The notes below the pieces were generated by a model. That model was not told the origin of the DNA, made no database searches, and worked only from the letters and a program-made list of their open reading frames with translations. Shown here in pieces: positions 23,551-35,641 of a stretch of DNA of 64,000 nucleotides. The DNA comes from Lithospermum erythrorhizon (taxonomy: Eukaryota; Streptophyta; Magnoliopsida; Boraginales; Boraginaceae). The translations under genes were made by a program, and so were the position numbers. Position 1 is the first letter of the stretch; each line of letters starts with the position of its first letter. The stretch lies in NCBI GenBank assembly GCA_019722365.1, contig JADFUC010000646.1:1-64000 (forward strand). The letters are read 5' to 3'.

Positions 23551-24054
23551 AATAAAATAGAAGCCTTTCAGAATTTTTACATAAATAAAATAGAATATCC
23601 AAAGTTAAGGAAAATCCTGGCAATTGTTAAATAAATAAAATAGAAGTATGCAACTGTAGGGTCCTTCTTGCTTTGTTGGCACCCAAACAATCAAGAGGAG
23701 ATGGTGATTGCAATAAGTGACAACAAGAGAGTAAGGGGTACACATTATGGAGGTCGCAGACATCAATGGTGTATATAACAACTCATAGTCTCAACATGGG
23801 TTTACCACAGAAGCAAGAATATTTTAATATAATTTAGAGTACTAGAGTGGAATACATTGCTATTATTTTAAGTTATCAATTTTTTGTATCTCACTGCTTA
23901 TTCTCCAACTATTTATTAAATCTTTTTATATAGAAATTAAGAAATAAAGCTCTCTAAGACTACTCCACAATGGGGTGTTTAAAAATGGGTTCAACTACTT
24001 ATTGGGCTACAATAGCATGTTAGAATTTTTTTTCAAAACACATGGATTAATCTA

Positions 24055-24355
24055 TACTAGTTATATGTGCAATAGCTTTGCATTTGTAAATTATTTTATT
24101 ATTTTTATAATAAAATTATAATGAATTTTTTTTAAAAACTAAAAGAAATAAGATGAAAAAGCTACCATGAATAAAATAAAGATGGAGGATCAGAAATAAT
24201 TTTTTATTTTGTCTTGGTGATACTACGAGTGTTACGTAGTACATACATAATATTTAGTTTATGTAGAATTTATCTTGTTAGCCGATTATACCATGAAGAA
24301 GCTATGAAAATTAAAATAAATAAAAATTATCGTAAGAATAAAATAGGAAATATAT
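24055..24355. repeat. Dispersed repeat, copy 2
   Basis: Similar in order and content to 7565-7900 (shared TTATTTTTATAATAAAATTA, AAGAAATAAGATGAAAAAG and GAATTTATCTTGTTAG). The copies differ by small indels. No ends were resolved. Confidence 0.65.
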
Positions 24356-25689
24356 GATCGCCTTATAACCGCCAACCCACCCTCGCATTAATTATATATA
24401 ATATGATTTTCAACGTTGAGTGCCTTAGCAAGGCACCTACGCAAGACACGTCGACAATTGATAGAGGTTTCACTGCGTGCGGCCGTGCATCAAGCGATGA
24501 TTTCACATATGATGGTCAGGTGGCATATGGTGATTGATTTGTGTTATTTTTTTTATTTTTATCTCATTCTAATTATTTGTAGTCAATTATTTCATAAGAA
24601 TACTATTTACATCCTACTGGGATTGTTCACTTTTAAATTTTTGTTCATTCTTTCAACTTTGACCTAAATATATTTATTTGTGTTATATAATATCTTATAA
24701 AAATATATCAATGGAAAGAGTTTGAAATATAATTTCTATTTATATAATTTTCATCAAGTATTATACAATGCAGTTAAAAACATTATGGTCAAAGTTAAAG
24801 AGATGAACAAAAAGTCAAAAGTGGACAATCTTAGATGAGGAGTAATTTTTTTCTTTAATTTTGTTAACTGTAAATTCATAATTTTTTATTCTATAAATAG
24901 ACTCGTTCATTTGATTTGGACAAAAATATTTTTTTCAATATAATTATCATTCCACAAACTCTTTAATTTTTGAACACGCTTTTAAAGTGAAATGTTCCAT
25001 ACCAATCCCAAAATTCTACTAATTTACCCATTTAACTATCAAAATTCAATAATCAATCTTCCAACTAACCACATCCCCTAAAACTTATATTAAATTTTAG
25101 TTTTGAATCAAATTTCAACATGACTTATGTGCCAAATTATCATTTATATTATGGATCGATGATACAATATTAATCCCAATCACCCCCTTGTAACACTATG
25201 CCAACGGAAAATGAAAATGTTCCGGCTATTGGCGTGATAATTCTACATATTTTCAACCAAATGGCTCTTGATACATGAGCGGTGCCAATTCAATCATAGA
25301 GACTCACCATTGTTCACAGTGCTCTAATGGACCATTGAGCAAAATTTCGTACACAGATGGATTAACATGAAAAGACGGTGTTGTCGGAAAATCATGGAGC
25401 TACGACAATGAACATCTCGATGGACCGGAGGAAAGAGTTTGAAATAAAGTTGGACCTCAAATTATTTGAAAAATAATTTATTGCATTAGTTTGTTTTCAA
25501 CTTTAATATTTTGTATGCTTTGACTCATGTTAACAGCCCCACACGCCTATGCCATTGAGCAACACGAGAGAATTAAGTAGTGAGATATGCCTATGAAGAA
25601 GTTAGAGAACCCATAATTTTCTACTTAAACAATTAAATACAACGACTCAGGAATTAAACCTACACTGCATGAGAAGTAGAGTTATAACG

Positions 25690-25800
25690 AGCCCAGATGG
25701 GAGAATTTTGGCTCGGCTCGGTCACCAACGAAGCCCAAGGCCTGCCTCGGCTCATTGATGGTTCACCGAGCAGAGTCGGCTAGCTCACTCTATTTACCAT
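25690..25800. repeat. GGCTCG-rich hAT-like remnant
   Basis: TTTTGGCTCGGCTCGGTC, CTGCCTCGGCTC and CACCGAGC occur within about 100 bp. This is the subterminal motif seen in the complete hAT element at 8354-10971. Termini are lost. Confidence 0.4.
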
Positions 25801-26029
25801 TTCAAATTTTAAAAGGATGGAGTGCACAAAAAATAATAGAGATGAATATTAATTGTCAATAGATAAATTGGACATTGACATTAACTAAATTATAACAAAA
25901 AATATCATCATAACAAATTTTAGAGTATTAATTTTATAATTTTATTTAAATACACAATAATAATCATATAACCGAGCAGGCCGGGTGGAAGCTCGGTTGT
26001 TATTACAAGTTGTCAAGTTTTGTCCCCAA

Positions 26030-28405
26030 ATGAGCCATGTGGTTGAATTTGATCTTTTTGCTGAGCTGTTGGCGGCGATGTTTCAGCATGCACGCAAACT
26101 TGGAGTGGCTGCATGTCTGAAGAAGTGTGCAAGAGCTTTAACAAATGATGCACACCCAGATATCCTCTCACTCATCACCACAAACGCAAACTCTCTTAAC
26201 AAAACCAAACAATGCCACACATTAGCGATACTCTATGGACTGCTCCCTCGGAGTGTCACACTCTCCGCTCTCCTCATCCTTCGCTACGCTTCATTTGGAG
26301 CCGACCCATTTCTCGTCTTTCGTTCCACTCTTCCTTTCTCCCCCTCCTCTACATATCTCTATAATACGCTTATAAGGGGGTACACTATGTTGTCCCAATA
26401 CGTTGAGGGAATGCGGCTTTATAACCAAATGGTGAGGAGGAATGTGGCGTTTGATGATCATACTTTCCCTTTCGTGCTTAAGATTTGTGCGGATTCTATG
26501 GAGGTTAGGAAAGGAATGGAGGTTCATGGGAGGTTGGTTAAGGTTGGGTTGAGAGATAATGTGTTTGTGGGTAATACTTTGCTTTTGTTGTATGGTAATA
26601 GTGAGGAATTCAGGTTGGTTGAGAAGGTGTTTGATGAAATGCCTGAACTAGATGTTGTTTCTTGGAACACTATGGTTAAAGTGTTTTCGTTTAGCGGGTG
26701 TGGTTTAGATGGGGTTTGGTGGTTTAGGGAGATGGTTTCCACGACTGGGTTTGAGGTGAATGTGGTAAGTGTTGTGAGTGTTTTGCCTGTGATTGCTGGT
26801 ATTGGGGATGAAGAGATGGCGAGTGGGGTGCATTGTTATGTTCTTAAGGTGGGATTGGATAATGTAGTGACGGTTGGTAATGCACTTGTTGACGTATATG
26901 GCAAGTGTGGGAATGTTGAAGAGTCTAAGAGGATCTTTGATGAGATAATTGAGAGGAATGATGTCTCTTGGAATGCTATCATTACTAGTTTTTCCTGCGG
27001 TGGGCGTCACCTAGAGGCATTAGATTTCTTAAGGTTGATGATAGTGGAGGGTGTGGATCCTAATTCTATTACTATTTCCAGTGTGATGCCGTCGCTTGTT
27101 GAGTTGGGGTGGTTTACCATCGGTAGAGAAATCCATGGGTATAGTGTTAGGAGGAGTATAGACTTTGATGTTTTTGTGTCCAATTCCTTGATGGAGATGT
27201 ATGCAAAAATGGGCTTTCCCTTTAGAGCTTCAAACATATTTGATAATATGAAAACGAGAAATGTAGTTTCGTGGAATACTATGATTGCTAATTTTGCGAT
27301 GAATAAGCCAGAGTTGGAGGCCGTAAGACTTGTTCATGAAATGCAAGCTAATGGAGAAAGATCCAACTCTGTTACCATGACAAATGTTCTTCCTGCATGT
27401 GCACGAGTGGGTTCTCTGCGATCAGGAAAGGAGTTGCATGCGAGGGCATTCCGGACTGGGTCTGTCTCTGATTTATTTGTCTCAAATGCTTTGATGGACA
27501 TGTATGCTAAATGTGGCAAGTTAAATCTGGCTCACAATGTATTTGACATTTCTCAGAGAGATGAGGTTTCCTACAATATACTTATTGTTGGCTATTCTCA
27601 TACAAGTAACTCTGCAAATTTTCTGAGCTTATTTTCTGAAATGGGAACGCTGGGCATGAAGTATGATACTATTTCATTTGTTGGAGTACTCTCTGCATGT
27701 GCAAATATTTCATCGATCGAAAAAGGAAGAGAAATCCATTCATTTGTTGTTAGAAGGTTCTTCCACGATAACCTCTTTGTCGCAAATGCTCTTTTAGACC
27801 TTTATTCAAAGTGTGGAAGGATTGATCTAGCTAGGAAAATTTTTGATCACATGAAACTCAAGGATGTCACTTCATGGAACACCATGATTTTGGGTTATGG
27901 AATGCTTGGTGAGTTGGAGAATGCCATAAATTTCTTTGATTCTATGAAGGATGATGGTATAGAATACGATTCAGTTTCATATGTAGCCGTCTTATCAGCT
28001 TGTGGCCATGGAGGATTACTTGAAAAGGGAAGAAAATACTTCACTGATTTGCATGCCCAAGGCATTAAGCCCTCTCAGAGCCATTATTCTTGTATGGTTG
28101 ATCTTCTTGGTCGTTCAGGGTGTATGAGAGAGGCAGTAGATCTTATCGAAGACATGCCAATCCAAGCAGATGATAGCATTTGGGGTGCTCTACTTGGAGC
28201 ATGCCGCCTTCATGGGCATGTAGAGTTGGGTTGTTTGGCAGCCGAGCATCTCCTGAAAATTAAGCCGGATCATTCTGGATACTACTCCCTTCTCTCGAAT
28301 ATGTATGCAGAAGCAGGAAAGTGGGATGAGGCTGAAAGGGTTAGAGACTTGATGAAACGGAGAAGTGTAAAAAAGAATCCTGGATACAGCTGGGCTCAGA
28401 CATAA
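26030..28405 (+). CDS. PLS-class pentatricopeptide repeat protein, E-type
   Basis: Predicted organelle RNA-binding protein; members of this class usually act in site-specific C-to-U editing of plastid or mitochondrial transcripts. Single exon, 791 aa from the ATG at 26030; the frame stays open upstream without an ATG, and a second in-frame ATG lies at 26078. About 20 P, L and S repeats are visible, with repeated FVSNALMDMYAKCG-like and VVSWNTMI-like phrases from about residue 90 to 700. The C-terminus has E-type motifs (PIQADDSIWGALLGACRLHG ... NPGYSWAQT) and then stops, so there is no DYW deaminase domain. Such proteins need a DYW partner in trans for editing. The first 60-80 residues would be the transit peptide, but I cannot tell plastid from mitochondrion. 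The target and exact orthologue are not known. Confidence 0.9.
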   Translation: MSHVVEFDLFAELLAAMFQHARKLGVAACLKKCARALTNDAHPDILSLITTNANSLNKTKQCHTLAILYGLLPRSVTLSALLILRYASFGADPFLVFRSTLPFSPSSTYLYNTLIRGYTMLSQYVEGMRLYNQMVRRNVAFDDHTFPFVLKICADSMEVRKGMEVHGRLVKVGLRDNVFVGNTLLLLYGNSEEFRLVEKVFDEMPELDVVSWNTMVKVFSFSGCGLDGVWWFREMVSTTGFEVNVVSVVSVLPVIAGIGDEEMASGVHCYVLKVGLDNVVTVGNALVDVYGKCGNVEESKRIFDEIIERNDVSWNAIITSFSCGGRHLEALDFLRLMIVEGVDPNSITISSVMPSLVELGWFTIGREIHGYSVRRSIDFDVFVSNSLMEMYAKMGFPFRASNIFDNMKTRNVVSWNTMIANFAMNKPELEAVRLVHEMQANGERSNSVTMTNVLPACARVGSLRSGKELHARAFRTGSVSDLFVSNALMDMYAKCGKLNLAHNVFDISQRDEVSYNILIVGYSHTSNSANFLSLFSEMGTLGMKYDTISFVGVLSACANISSIEKGREIHSFVVRRFFHDNLFVANALLDLYSKCGRIDLARKIFDHMKLKDVTSWNTMILGYGMLGELENAINFFDSMKDDGIEYDSVSYVAVLSACGHGGLLEKGRKYFTDLHAQGIKPSQSHYSCMVDLLGRSGCMREAVDLIEDMPIQADDSIWGALLGACRLHGHVELGCLAAEHLLKIKPDHSGYYSLLSNMYAEAGKWDEAERVRDLMKRRSVKKNPGYSWAQT

Positions 28406-30129
28406 CTTATGTTATTCCCTTTTCTGCCTGAAGTAGTCAAGTAGAGGTGCTCTAGACTTCCTCTGCCATTGATATTGTGATCTGCCAGTTTTCCATGAGA
28501 ATAGAGTAAACCTAATCTACCAAGAGGAACTAGCATGATGAGGACTCCTGGCTTTGGTTTCGTTCTTGGTCTGTGACTTCAGCTATGAACCCTTAGTGCA
28601 GCGGTAAAAGATGTCGAGGTAATGGCTAACCATGGAAGTATCTCCTTACACGGTTTATGAAGTTAAATAATTAAACTGCTGTATAACAAACCTGAAAGTG
28701 GTGCGACTCTTTCCCATCCTAATGTATATGCACTGGCTGCCTTTTCTGGCCAATGGCATCAACTGTCCCACATATTTTATCCGAGGAGTGTTGACTGTTC
28801 CTACCAGAGAAATTCTAGTTGTATCGGATATTTTTGCATCTAGAGTCTGTATATGGATGCTCTGGTTGTCTGGTAGGTGTTTTGTTACTCAATGATGGCG
28901 GCTGATGTTTTCGAGGTTCCAGATTACTCAGGTTGAATTTGCTTCTCCATCAGGCTGGCTCTTTTCTTTGGCCAAGTGAGTAGTATACCCATAGACTCAT
29001 GTAGCTCTTTCTTCTTGGGTATGTTAGGGCATCAAATCTCATTTTCTTTGTCCAATTTGGAAAAAATAGGTATGGACTTAGACAATTTGGAATTATTATT
29101 TGATTTTAAATTTCTAGTGAAATGTACTGGATGTCACATAAAAAGAGATGGACAATGTTCTGTTCTAAGGATTGCAGTGTATAATGTTACAGGCTGCCAG
29201 AAACTTTGATTATATAATTAGCATACACTTGTAATTATTATCTGAATCAACATATATGTAAATAGTGAGTACATAAAATATTACGGAGTATTTAAATTTA
29301 AACATATACATCAAAATTTCAATTCAACCATCAAAATTGAGAACTTAGATCATTATGTTCCATATAAAGTAGGAATGGAAATTTAGAGATACAAGTTTGA
29401 GAAAGAATTGTTTTAGTACTAGGTATAAAATTACAGTCAAGATGAAAAGATACAAATAACTCTGTAATACCAGGTTTCTCATCCCCAAAAGCCTCTTAAC
29501 AGTTACATTAACAAAGTTCAAATTGGGAAATCAGGAACTCTAGAAAGAAAATGCAGTACCACGGACATGAACTTAATGCCAGTTACCGTGAGGAATAAGA
29601 ATTTAAGAGGAAGACGGATATAAGCCATGAACACTTCTTCTCCCTTCAAACCTCGGTGGGCTGTTGGAGGCCGCTAGATAAGAACACCATCAACAGAAAA
29701 CCATTAAGATATCTGAAGTCTCTAGTGATCTCCCCATCTGCTTCAAAGATTTCATGCGCAGCTCAATAACCAAACCAAGCCTTATTCCACTAAGTGGGAT
29801 CGGCTAAATAGTCTAAGCAAAATTAATTTTAAAACCACGCCCGTTCTATGTACCCAACCTTTACCTTGAATGTCCTTTCCACATCCTGCCAATGCAAATT
29901 CGTACTGGTGAAAATATAGTGCGACTGAATTCAGAATCTCAACTGGCTACAAAGTCTAGAGATAAACTCTCATGTTCTCATACATATGAATAGATGAACT
30001 CCTGAGCCTCGAAGTTTGATACCGATGAGTGATGAGGATGGCAGGAGGAAAAAGTAGTTCAAGCACATTACCATGTCAAAAATGGATACTTATTGTAGTC
30101 AATGGGATTATGATCTAGCAAAATAGATG
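28406..30129. other. Intergenic, between convergent genes
   Basis: 3' flanks of the PPR gene (+) and of the glycosyltransferase-like gene (-). No conserved ORF was found. An AU-type SINE 3' end lies at 29766-29808. Confidence 0.55.
29766..29808 (-). mobile_element. AU-type SINE 3' end
   Basis: Read on the minus strand, the segment is TAGCCGATCCCACTTAGTGG followed by AATAAGGCTTGG, the conserved 3' domain of plant AU SINEs. The tRNA-like head and the TTG tail are not clearly present, so this is a truncated copy. Confidence 0.7.
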
Positions 30130-33001
30130 CTATGACTTGTGGCAGACGACAGCAGAACAAGAAAGTTCATCATCAACAGCCCACATATCAAAATTTACAA
30201 GCTTTTTCTTAATCATATCTGAATTCATCTTGGGAGGCCAAGAAACGACTTTTTCCATGTTCCTCGAGAATGTTTGATTACCATGGATATCATCTCCATT
30301 TAACACAAAATGTGCATCATCTAACAAGCCCAACTTAATGCTCATCTGTTGTAATAATTGTTTGATTGTGGAAACAAAATTCTCCCCTATACTCGATGAA
30401 TCTTTCGATCTTGATGATTCTGCAATAGCAACAACTTTGTAAACAAAGTCATCAACCCAAATTTTCTTAGAAGATGGCGAACTCCTCACACATAGAAGCT
30501 TAGAAGTCTCGCTCACAAGGAAATCTTTGCTAGGATCCACGAAATTGGCAAAGGAATCATCTGCGAGAGGAATTATGTTAGCATGAAATATCCAAGTGGT
30601 GTACCCAAGTTCCAAGCACTTCTTGATAGCGAAGGCCTTCACCATGAACTCCCTAGTCAGTTCTACACTAGATTTTTTAGTTTTCAGCAACTTCTGATGC
30701 CCAATATGCTCAAATAGTTGATCTGCATCAATCACTGGATGCCCTCTTCTTGCAAGATCAACTATAAAATCAGATTTTGGGCCCAATAAGATATAGTTGA
30801 AGATATTTAATTTCTGGAAGTGGCAAAGTAAGTTCATAAGAATTGACTCAGATGCCCCATAAACACTGACAAGCAGAATAGTATCCGAATGCTGCAGGGA
30901 TTGAACAATTAATCCAAACTCATTGGAACTCTTTATAATTCTATTTGGAAGAACTTCCTTGAAACAGTAATCATACCACTTCAGATGATTTAAAGGCGGT
31001 AGATTTACGAGATTCAAATCGGTTGAAGTCTCATCCACCAAATTGGAATCAGGGCCCACCGTTTTCCCATAGTTAACACCGGCATCCCTGTGAGAGACAC
31101 TAAGAGCCCTTTCACCTAAGAAATTGGTATAGATGTTGAAGTAACCCCGAGAGTGGATAAACTTTATGAACCATGGAGTCCAAATTTTATCTCCCATCTT
31201 TTTGTACCATCCTGTGGTCACCTGCATGTCGATTATAATCAGATGTCACTCACTTCATCATACAATGGCTTGAGCATGATTTTAGCAAACAGTATAAGCA
31301 GATAAATAAAGTGAAAGCTTAAATAAAACGTTCTGACCATGCCATCAAGAATTGGCCTTATGTTTTTGGCTTTGTGATCATCGTACCACAAGCGAAATTC
31401 TTTCCACGGCTTTGGAAACAGAAGCTGCCCCCAAGTGCCCACCAGCTGGTATAAGAAAAGATGGGTATCACTATCTAGTTGAATCTTGTTTCCATGTTTA
31501 CCTGTCACACCGAGGAACTACTTAATATCTAATTTATGCAAGAACCATATATAGGAAAGAATAAAATCAAATGGAGCAAACACGTTAACTGTACATTGGC
31601 AAAATCCGAGCACAACCTTTATCAAAATCACATCGATAATATAAGCGAGAACTTTAGTTAAAGGTGGAGACGCATATTCAAGGAATCTAAATCATATTAT
31701 AAGGAACACTAACGAAAATCAGAGGAAACAATTACTTAAAACATTTAAAGTGACACAATTAAATAGATACATGAAATAATTTACTTATAGAACATGTAAC
31801 CTATCATCTCGTTACTAAATGAAGATTAAACAGGCCTTGATAAAGTATATACCGAATCAAGTGACCTGTTTGACCCCACTAGTTGAACAACAACAACAAT
31901 AAAATTCCTCAATGCCTCTGAAGAGGCTCCCGCCTAAGCGGGTGGGGGTCGGATAGTACACAGTCCCGGTGACAACATTGAGACTGTTTCAGAATTAACC
32001 CAAAAGTAAGTGCAAACAACTATCTACTACTTCATAAAAGATAAAGCATACCTAAGAATCATAAGCCATCTTGATTTATCCATTATATGCAAGAGCAAGA
32101 GAATGCAAAATCTTTAACTAAACAAATCACAATTTTTGGTAATAGACTAATAGCCAAAAAAATCCAAAATACGGAGTACTAGTGGTCCGTTTGTATAGGT
32201 GTGAATCTAGGAGAATGAGGTGAATCTACTCATTCAACCTGTTTGTGGTTGTAGAAATTGTTTCACCGAGGAAATAAAATAAAAAGTACTCAATATACAT
32301 TTTAAAACGTTCACCTCGATGACAACCTAAGTTAATTTTTATGTTCTACATTCCCTCGATCCACCTCAATCCAAATATACCATAAAAAACGATAAAACTT
32401 TGAGCAATATACCTGGAACAAACCTTGGCCTCTGCAAAGAAGCCCCATAAACCATAGGACTAAAATTCGACTCATTATAATAATAATTCATAATCAACCC
32501 CTTGAGAAACCTATAATACAAAGGCGAAAGCTGAAGATCATCTTCAACAACAAAAGCAAACTCATCATCTGAAGTAGGCCACCAAGCCTCCAACCACTGA
32601 GCCTGAAGCCCAACATTCCCAGTCCTATAATGCACCATTTTCTGACCATGATCCCACTTAAAACCATCCAAAAAATCAAGTATCTCCATTGAAACCCGGC
32701 GTTTTTGGTCGATTTTGGATGACCCAATTGAGGAAACATTGAAGTGGTCGAGGTAGATGTGGAGGTGGACGGTGTCGTGGTCGTATCGGGCGGCGGAAAG
32801 GGAGTGGAGGCAGCGGGAGAGGGCGGGGAGGCGGTTGAAAGTGAGGAGTTTGATTGTGAGTGTGAATTTGGAGTTGGAAGGGAGGGGGAAGTAGGTGGGG
32901 AGGGGAGGGGGAGGATATAGAGAGATGACTATGAAGATAGTTGGAAGGAGGAGGATGAAGATGAGGAATGGGAACACTTTCTTCTTTGGAGGCGTGGCCA
33001 T
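30130..33001 (-). CDS. Golgi-type glycosyltransferase-like protein (At5g12260-like)
   Basis: Putative nucleotide-diphospho-sugar transferase with no established substrate. Three exons on the minus strand: 33001-32413, 31501-31338, 31221-30130. They total 1845 nt, 614 aa. A short basic N-terminus precedes one membrane segment (about residues 9-28) and a Pro-rich stalk, a type II Golgi topology. The first half is GT-A-like: TLTIKLLTFNRLPALSRCL is followed by an acidic metal-binding-type motif VVEDDLQL (about residues 151-158). The C-terminal half (WYDYCFKEVLPNRI onwards) belongs to a second, less defined transferase-like domain. The ATG at 33001 was chosen because the membrane segment follows closely; an in-frame ATG 14 codons upstream is possible. 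Similarity to Arabidopsis At5g12260 is from memory. Confidence 0.88.
31881..31980 (-). mobile_element. TS/AU-type SINE fragment in an intron
   Basis: On the minus strand the segment reads CACCGGGACTGTG, ACCCCCACCCGCTTAGGCGG, then ends in a (TTG)n-like tail (complement of AACAACAACAACAAT at 31886-31899). A TTG tail behind a GC-rich tRNA-unrelated domain is typical of plant TS/AU SINEs. It sits in intron 1 of the glycosyltransferase-like gene. Confidence 0.65.
32175..32395. repeat. MITE-like inverted-repeat sequence in an intron
   Basis: The left side (GTCCGTTTGTATAGGTGTGAA, AGGAGAATGAGGTGAAT) is a degenerate complement of the right side (ATTCCCTCGATCCACCTCAA, TCCAAATATACC). The 'gtccgtttg...' terminus is common in small plant DNA elements. 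It lies in intron 1 of the glycosyltransferase-like gene. Confidence 0.5.
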
Positions 33002-34043
33002 ACCAAAAATGCTGAGTTTTGGAGATCTTAACTTTAGGACCAAAGTGTTTTAAACCTTATATCTTTGGTCAGGAAGATCTCGACTTTAACACCGAAGTGT
33101 ATAGCCAAGCCAGGTGAGAGTGACCAATGGAATCCTAATACTAAATTAGAATTAACCATTACAATATTTCAACTAAATATTATCTGTACACGGATACAAA
33201 CTTGTAATGTCGTGACTCGAGATGTCTCCATCCTAATTAACTTGCCATTACAATATCTTAACATAATTAAATTATGCAACTTCCTTGATTCCAATCTAAT
33301 TGTATACTCCTTTTGGATCTGATGAATCTAGTTGAATCTATGTTAAGGTTTGAATTAATCATGTTTGGTGTTATATTTTTTGTAGTAGAATTAGCCACAG
33401 TGCTTTGGTGGAATTTCTCCAAGATATTATGTCACTTAGGGTCAGAATGAACCTGAAGCTCGATTCTCCGATTCGGAAAGATTCTAATTAAATAATTCTA
33501 CCGATTAGGATGTTTTTTTTGGTTTGATTGTTTCAATTTGTTATCTTTTTTGATTAATTTTTTGTTGATTTTGGCATTCCGAATCGAGCTTTTCGAGACA
33601 TCTTGACGATTTCTCAACAAATCGAATCGAACCTTAACCCTTAATTTGGGCTTCGAATGAAATGAGCTTTTTTCTTTTGATATTCGGCAATTTTCGAGCC
33701 GACCGAACATGACGTTCGAAGTTCACCGAGCCAAGCTCGAACCTTCTGATATTTGGTTCCAATGATCGGAAATATTCATTGATATAAATTTTAATTGTTC
33801 TTCATAACTTTAATAATTGAATAAAAGCACAAAAATTACTTATTAAAGTATCTATAGATAGATCAATCAAAAAACAATAATGTATTGAACAATATATCTT
33901 GTACTAAAGCAATCACAATATAAGACAAGACTCCAAACACTCCCAACATCAATAGAGAGAATCCCTACAAGTTAGTTCTCTCTAGTATTTTATTTACTTA
34001 TTTAATCAATCTCAAGTACTCAATTCCATAATTTTTCAGTTTT
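33002..34043. other. Intergenic with a possible hAT remnant
   Basis: No gene is supported. About 33450-33770 is rich in TTCGAGC and CGAGCC motifs, like the subterminal part of the hAT element at 8354-10971, but no ends were found. Confidence 0.45.
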
Positions 34044-35150
34044 TCACTTAGCCATCATGACCTTAACAAACTCTTCATAGTTAATTTGTCCATCACCATC
34101 TGTATCAGCTTCACGAACCATTTCATCAACCTCTTCATCTGTTAGCTTCTCACCAAGATTTGTCATAACTTGACGAAGCTCACCAGCAGAGATGAAGCCA
34201 TTGCCATCCTTATCGAAAACTCGAAAAGCTTCTTTAAGCTCATCTTCTGAATCACCATCTTTCATCTTCTTGGCCATCAAGTTTAGAAACTCAGGAAAGT
34301 CAATTGTGCCATTTCCATCTGCATCAACCTCATTTATCATGTCTTGAAGTTCTGCTTCAGTTGGATTTTGTCCCAGTGAACGCATCACGGTACCAAGCTC
34401 CTTAGTAGTAATGGAACCTAATAAATACATGAATAAGTCATTTGATGAAGTACCATAAATAAACGATTCAAAATATATAAGTCTCAATATAATAAAACCA
34501 CCATCGACACAATGCCATGCAGAAAATTGAGTAAACTATAAATAGTTGAAGACAATGTCAATGTTACAAAAGCATGGTTATAACTTATGAATGAAAATAA
34601 AATAAAATGACGACGATAAATATCAAATACAAATCTCATCCCGACTATCATCCACGATGCTCAAATCCTAGACATAACGTAACATATATTACAAATTAAT
34701 TCATAACTCAATTAAAAAATTTGTAATAAAATGAACAATAAAAACTACCTATTCATAATTTATTAAATATTCCAATAAAAAAGCATAAGTTGGAAAACAT
34801 TACAATATAAGTATATTTCAAATGTATTACGTAATAAATGAATTCTATAGCTAGAGCTTATTTGGAGATCTATAATCATGAATAAAATAATTCAATAACC
34901 ATGATTGGTCAATACAAAAAGATTACATATACTAATGAATTTCATATTTTATGCAGAACCAAAACATGGATTTAGACATGAGATAAATATCAAATCATAA
35001 TGACATGTAACAATATATTAAAAAACACATAAGAAAATCCAAATAAAGTTATTAATTATATTTAAGGAACATACCATCCCCATCCTTGTCAAATAGGCTG
35101 AAGGCCTCTCTAAACTCTGCGATCTGATCATCTGTTAAATGATTTGCCAT
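34044..35150 (-). CDS. Calmodulin, divergent isoform
   Basis: Four-EF-hand Ca2+ sensor that binds and regulates target proteins in cytosol and nucleus. Two exons on the minus strand, 35150-35075 and 34417-34044, give 149 aa, the standard calmodulin length. The 657-bp intron splits the Gly codon in the first Ca2+ loop, the conserved plant calmodulin intron position. All four loops keep their ligands ([48 protein letters not shown]). It differs from canonical plant calmodulin at roughly a dozen sites: it starts [13 protein letters not shown], has Ser instead of the plant hallmark Cys in loop 1, and has KDGDSED in the central linker. It could be classed as a calmodulin isoform or a close calmodulin-like protein. 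Confidence 0.93.
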
Positions 35151-35290
35151 TGATTTGTTAATGTAAAAAATATTCTTAAGATATCTATTATAAACAAATA
35201 CTATATAGGAAAAATGGAGGATGGGAAACAATATGTATAGATGCTAATAATGTTGAAAATAGCAAAGAGGAAAGGGATGGAAGAGGATGT

Positions 35291-35297
35291 TTATATA
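35291..35297 (-). promoter_or_regulatory. Probable TATA box of the calmodulin gene
   Basis: TATATAA on the minus strand lies about 140 bp upstream of the ATG at 35150. That spacing allows a TATA-to-start distance of about 30 bp and a 5' leader of about 110 bp. Assigned from sequence and position only. Confidence 0.6.
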
Positions 35298-35641
35298 CAC
35301 CTTTCGTTTGTTAAAGAAAATAACAACCCATTAGAGGTTACAAATTTGTGAAACAATAATTTACATTTATATATTATTTTCTAATTAAAGATCAAAGTCT
35401 TTTTGGTACACTAAATGCGTGTTTTACATTTTATTATTATTATCATTTATTTAAACTAATAATGACACCTTTATGTAATTCTATTGTAAAATAGTAAATG
35501 CGAAAAATCTAATGATAATTTTTGTTGATGGAAATAATATCTAAATCCAATCCAACAAAAATATTTAAAGATCAATTCGATAAAGATATAAAAGAAATAA
35601 GATCATTAAAGAATATAATTAATACTAAATTTGTGAAATTA

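Larger units (their letters stand above)
23378..26029. other. Intergenic region with repeat debris
   Basis: No gene is supported. It holds a 47-bp near-perfect tandem duplication (23466-23512 and 23513-about 23550), copy 2 of a dispersed repeat (24055-24355), Stowaway-like AT-rich sequence around 24700-24850, and a GGCTCG-rich patch (25690-25800) that resembles hAT subterminal sequence. Confidence 0.55.

Noticed and set aside
25985..26029. Upstream extension of the PPR reading frame
   Set aside because: The extension has no ATG; the first ATG is at 26030.
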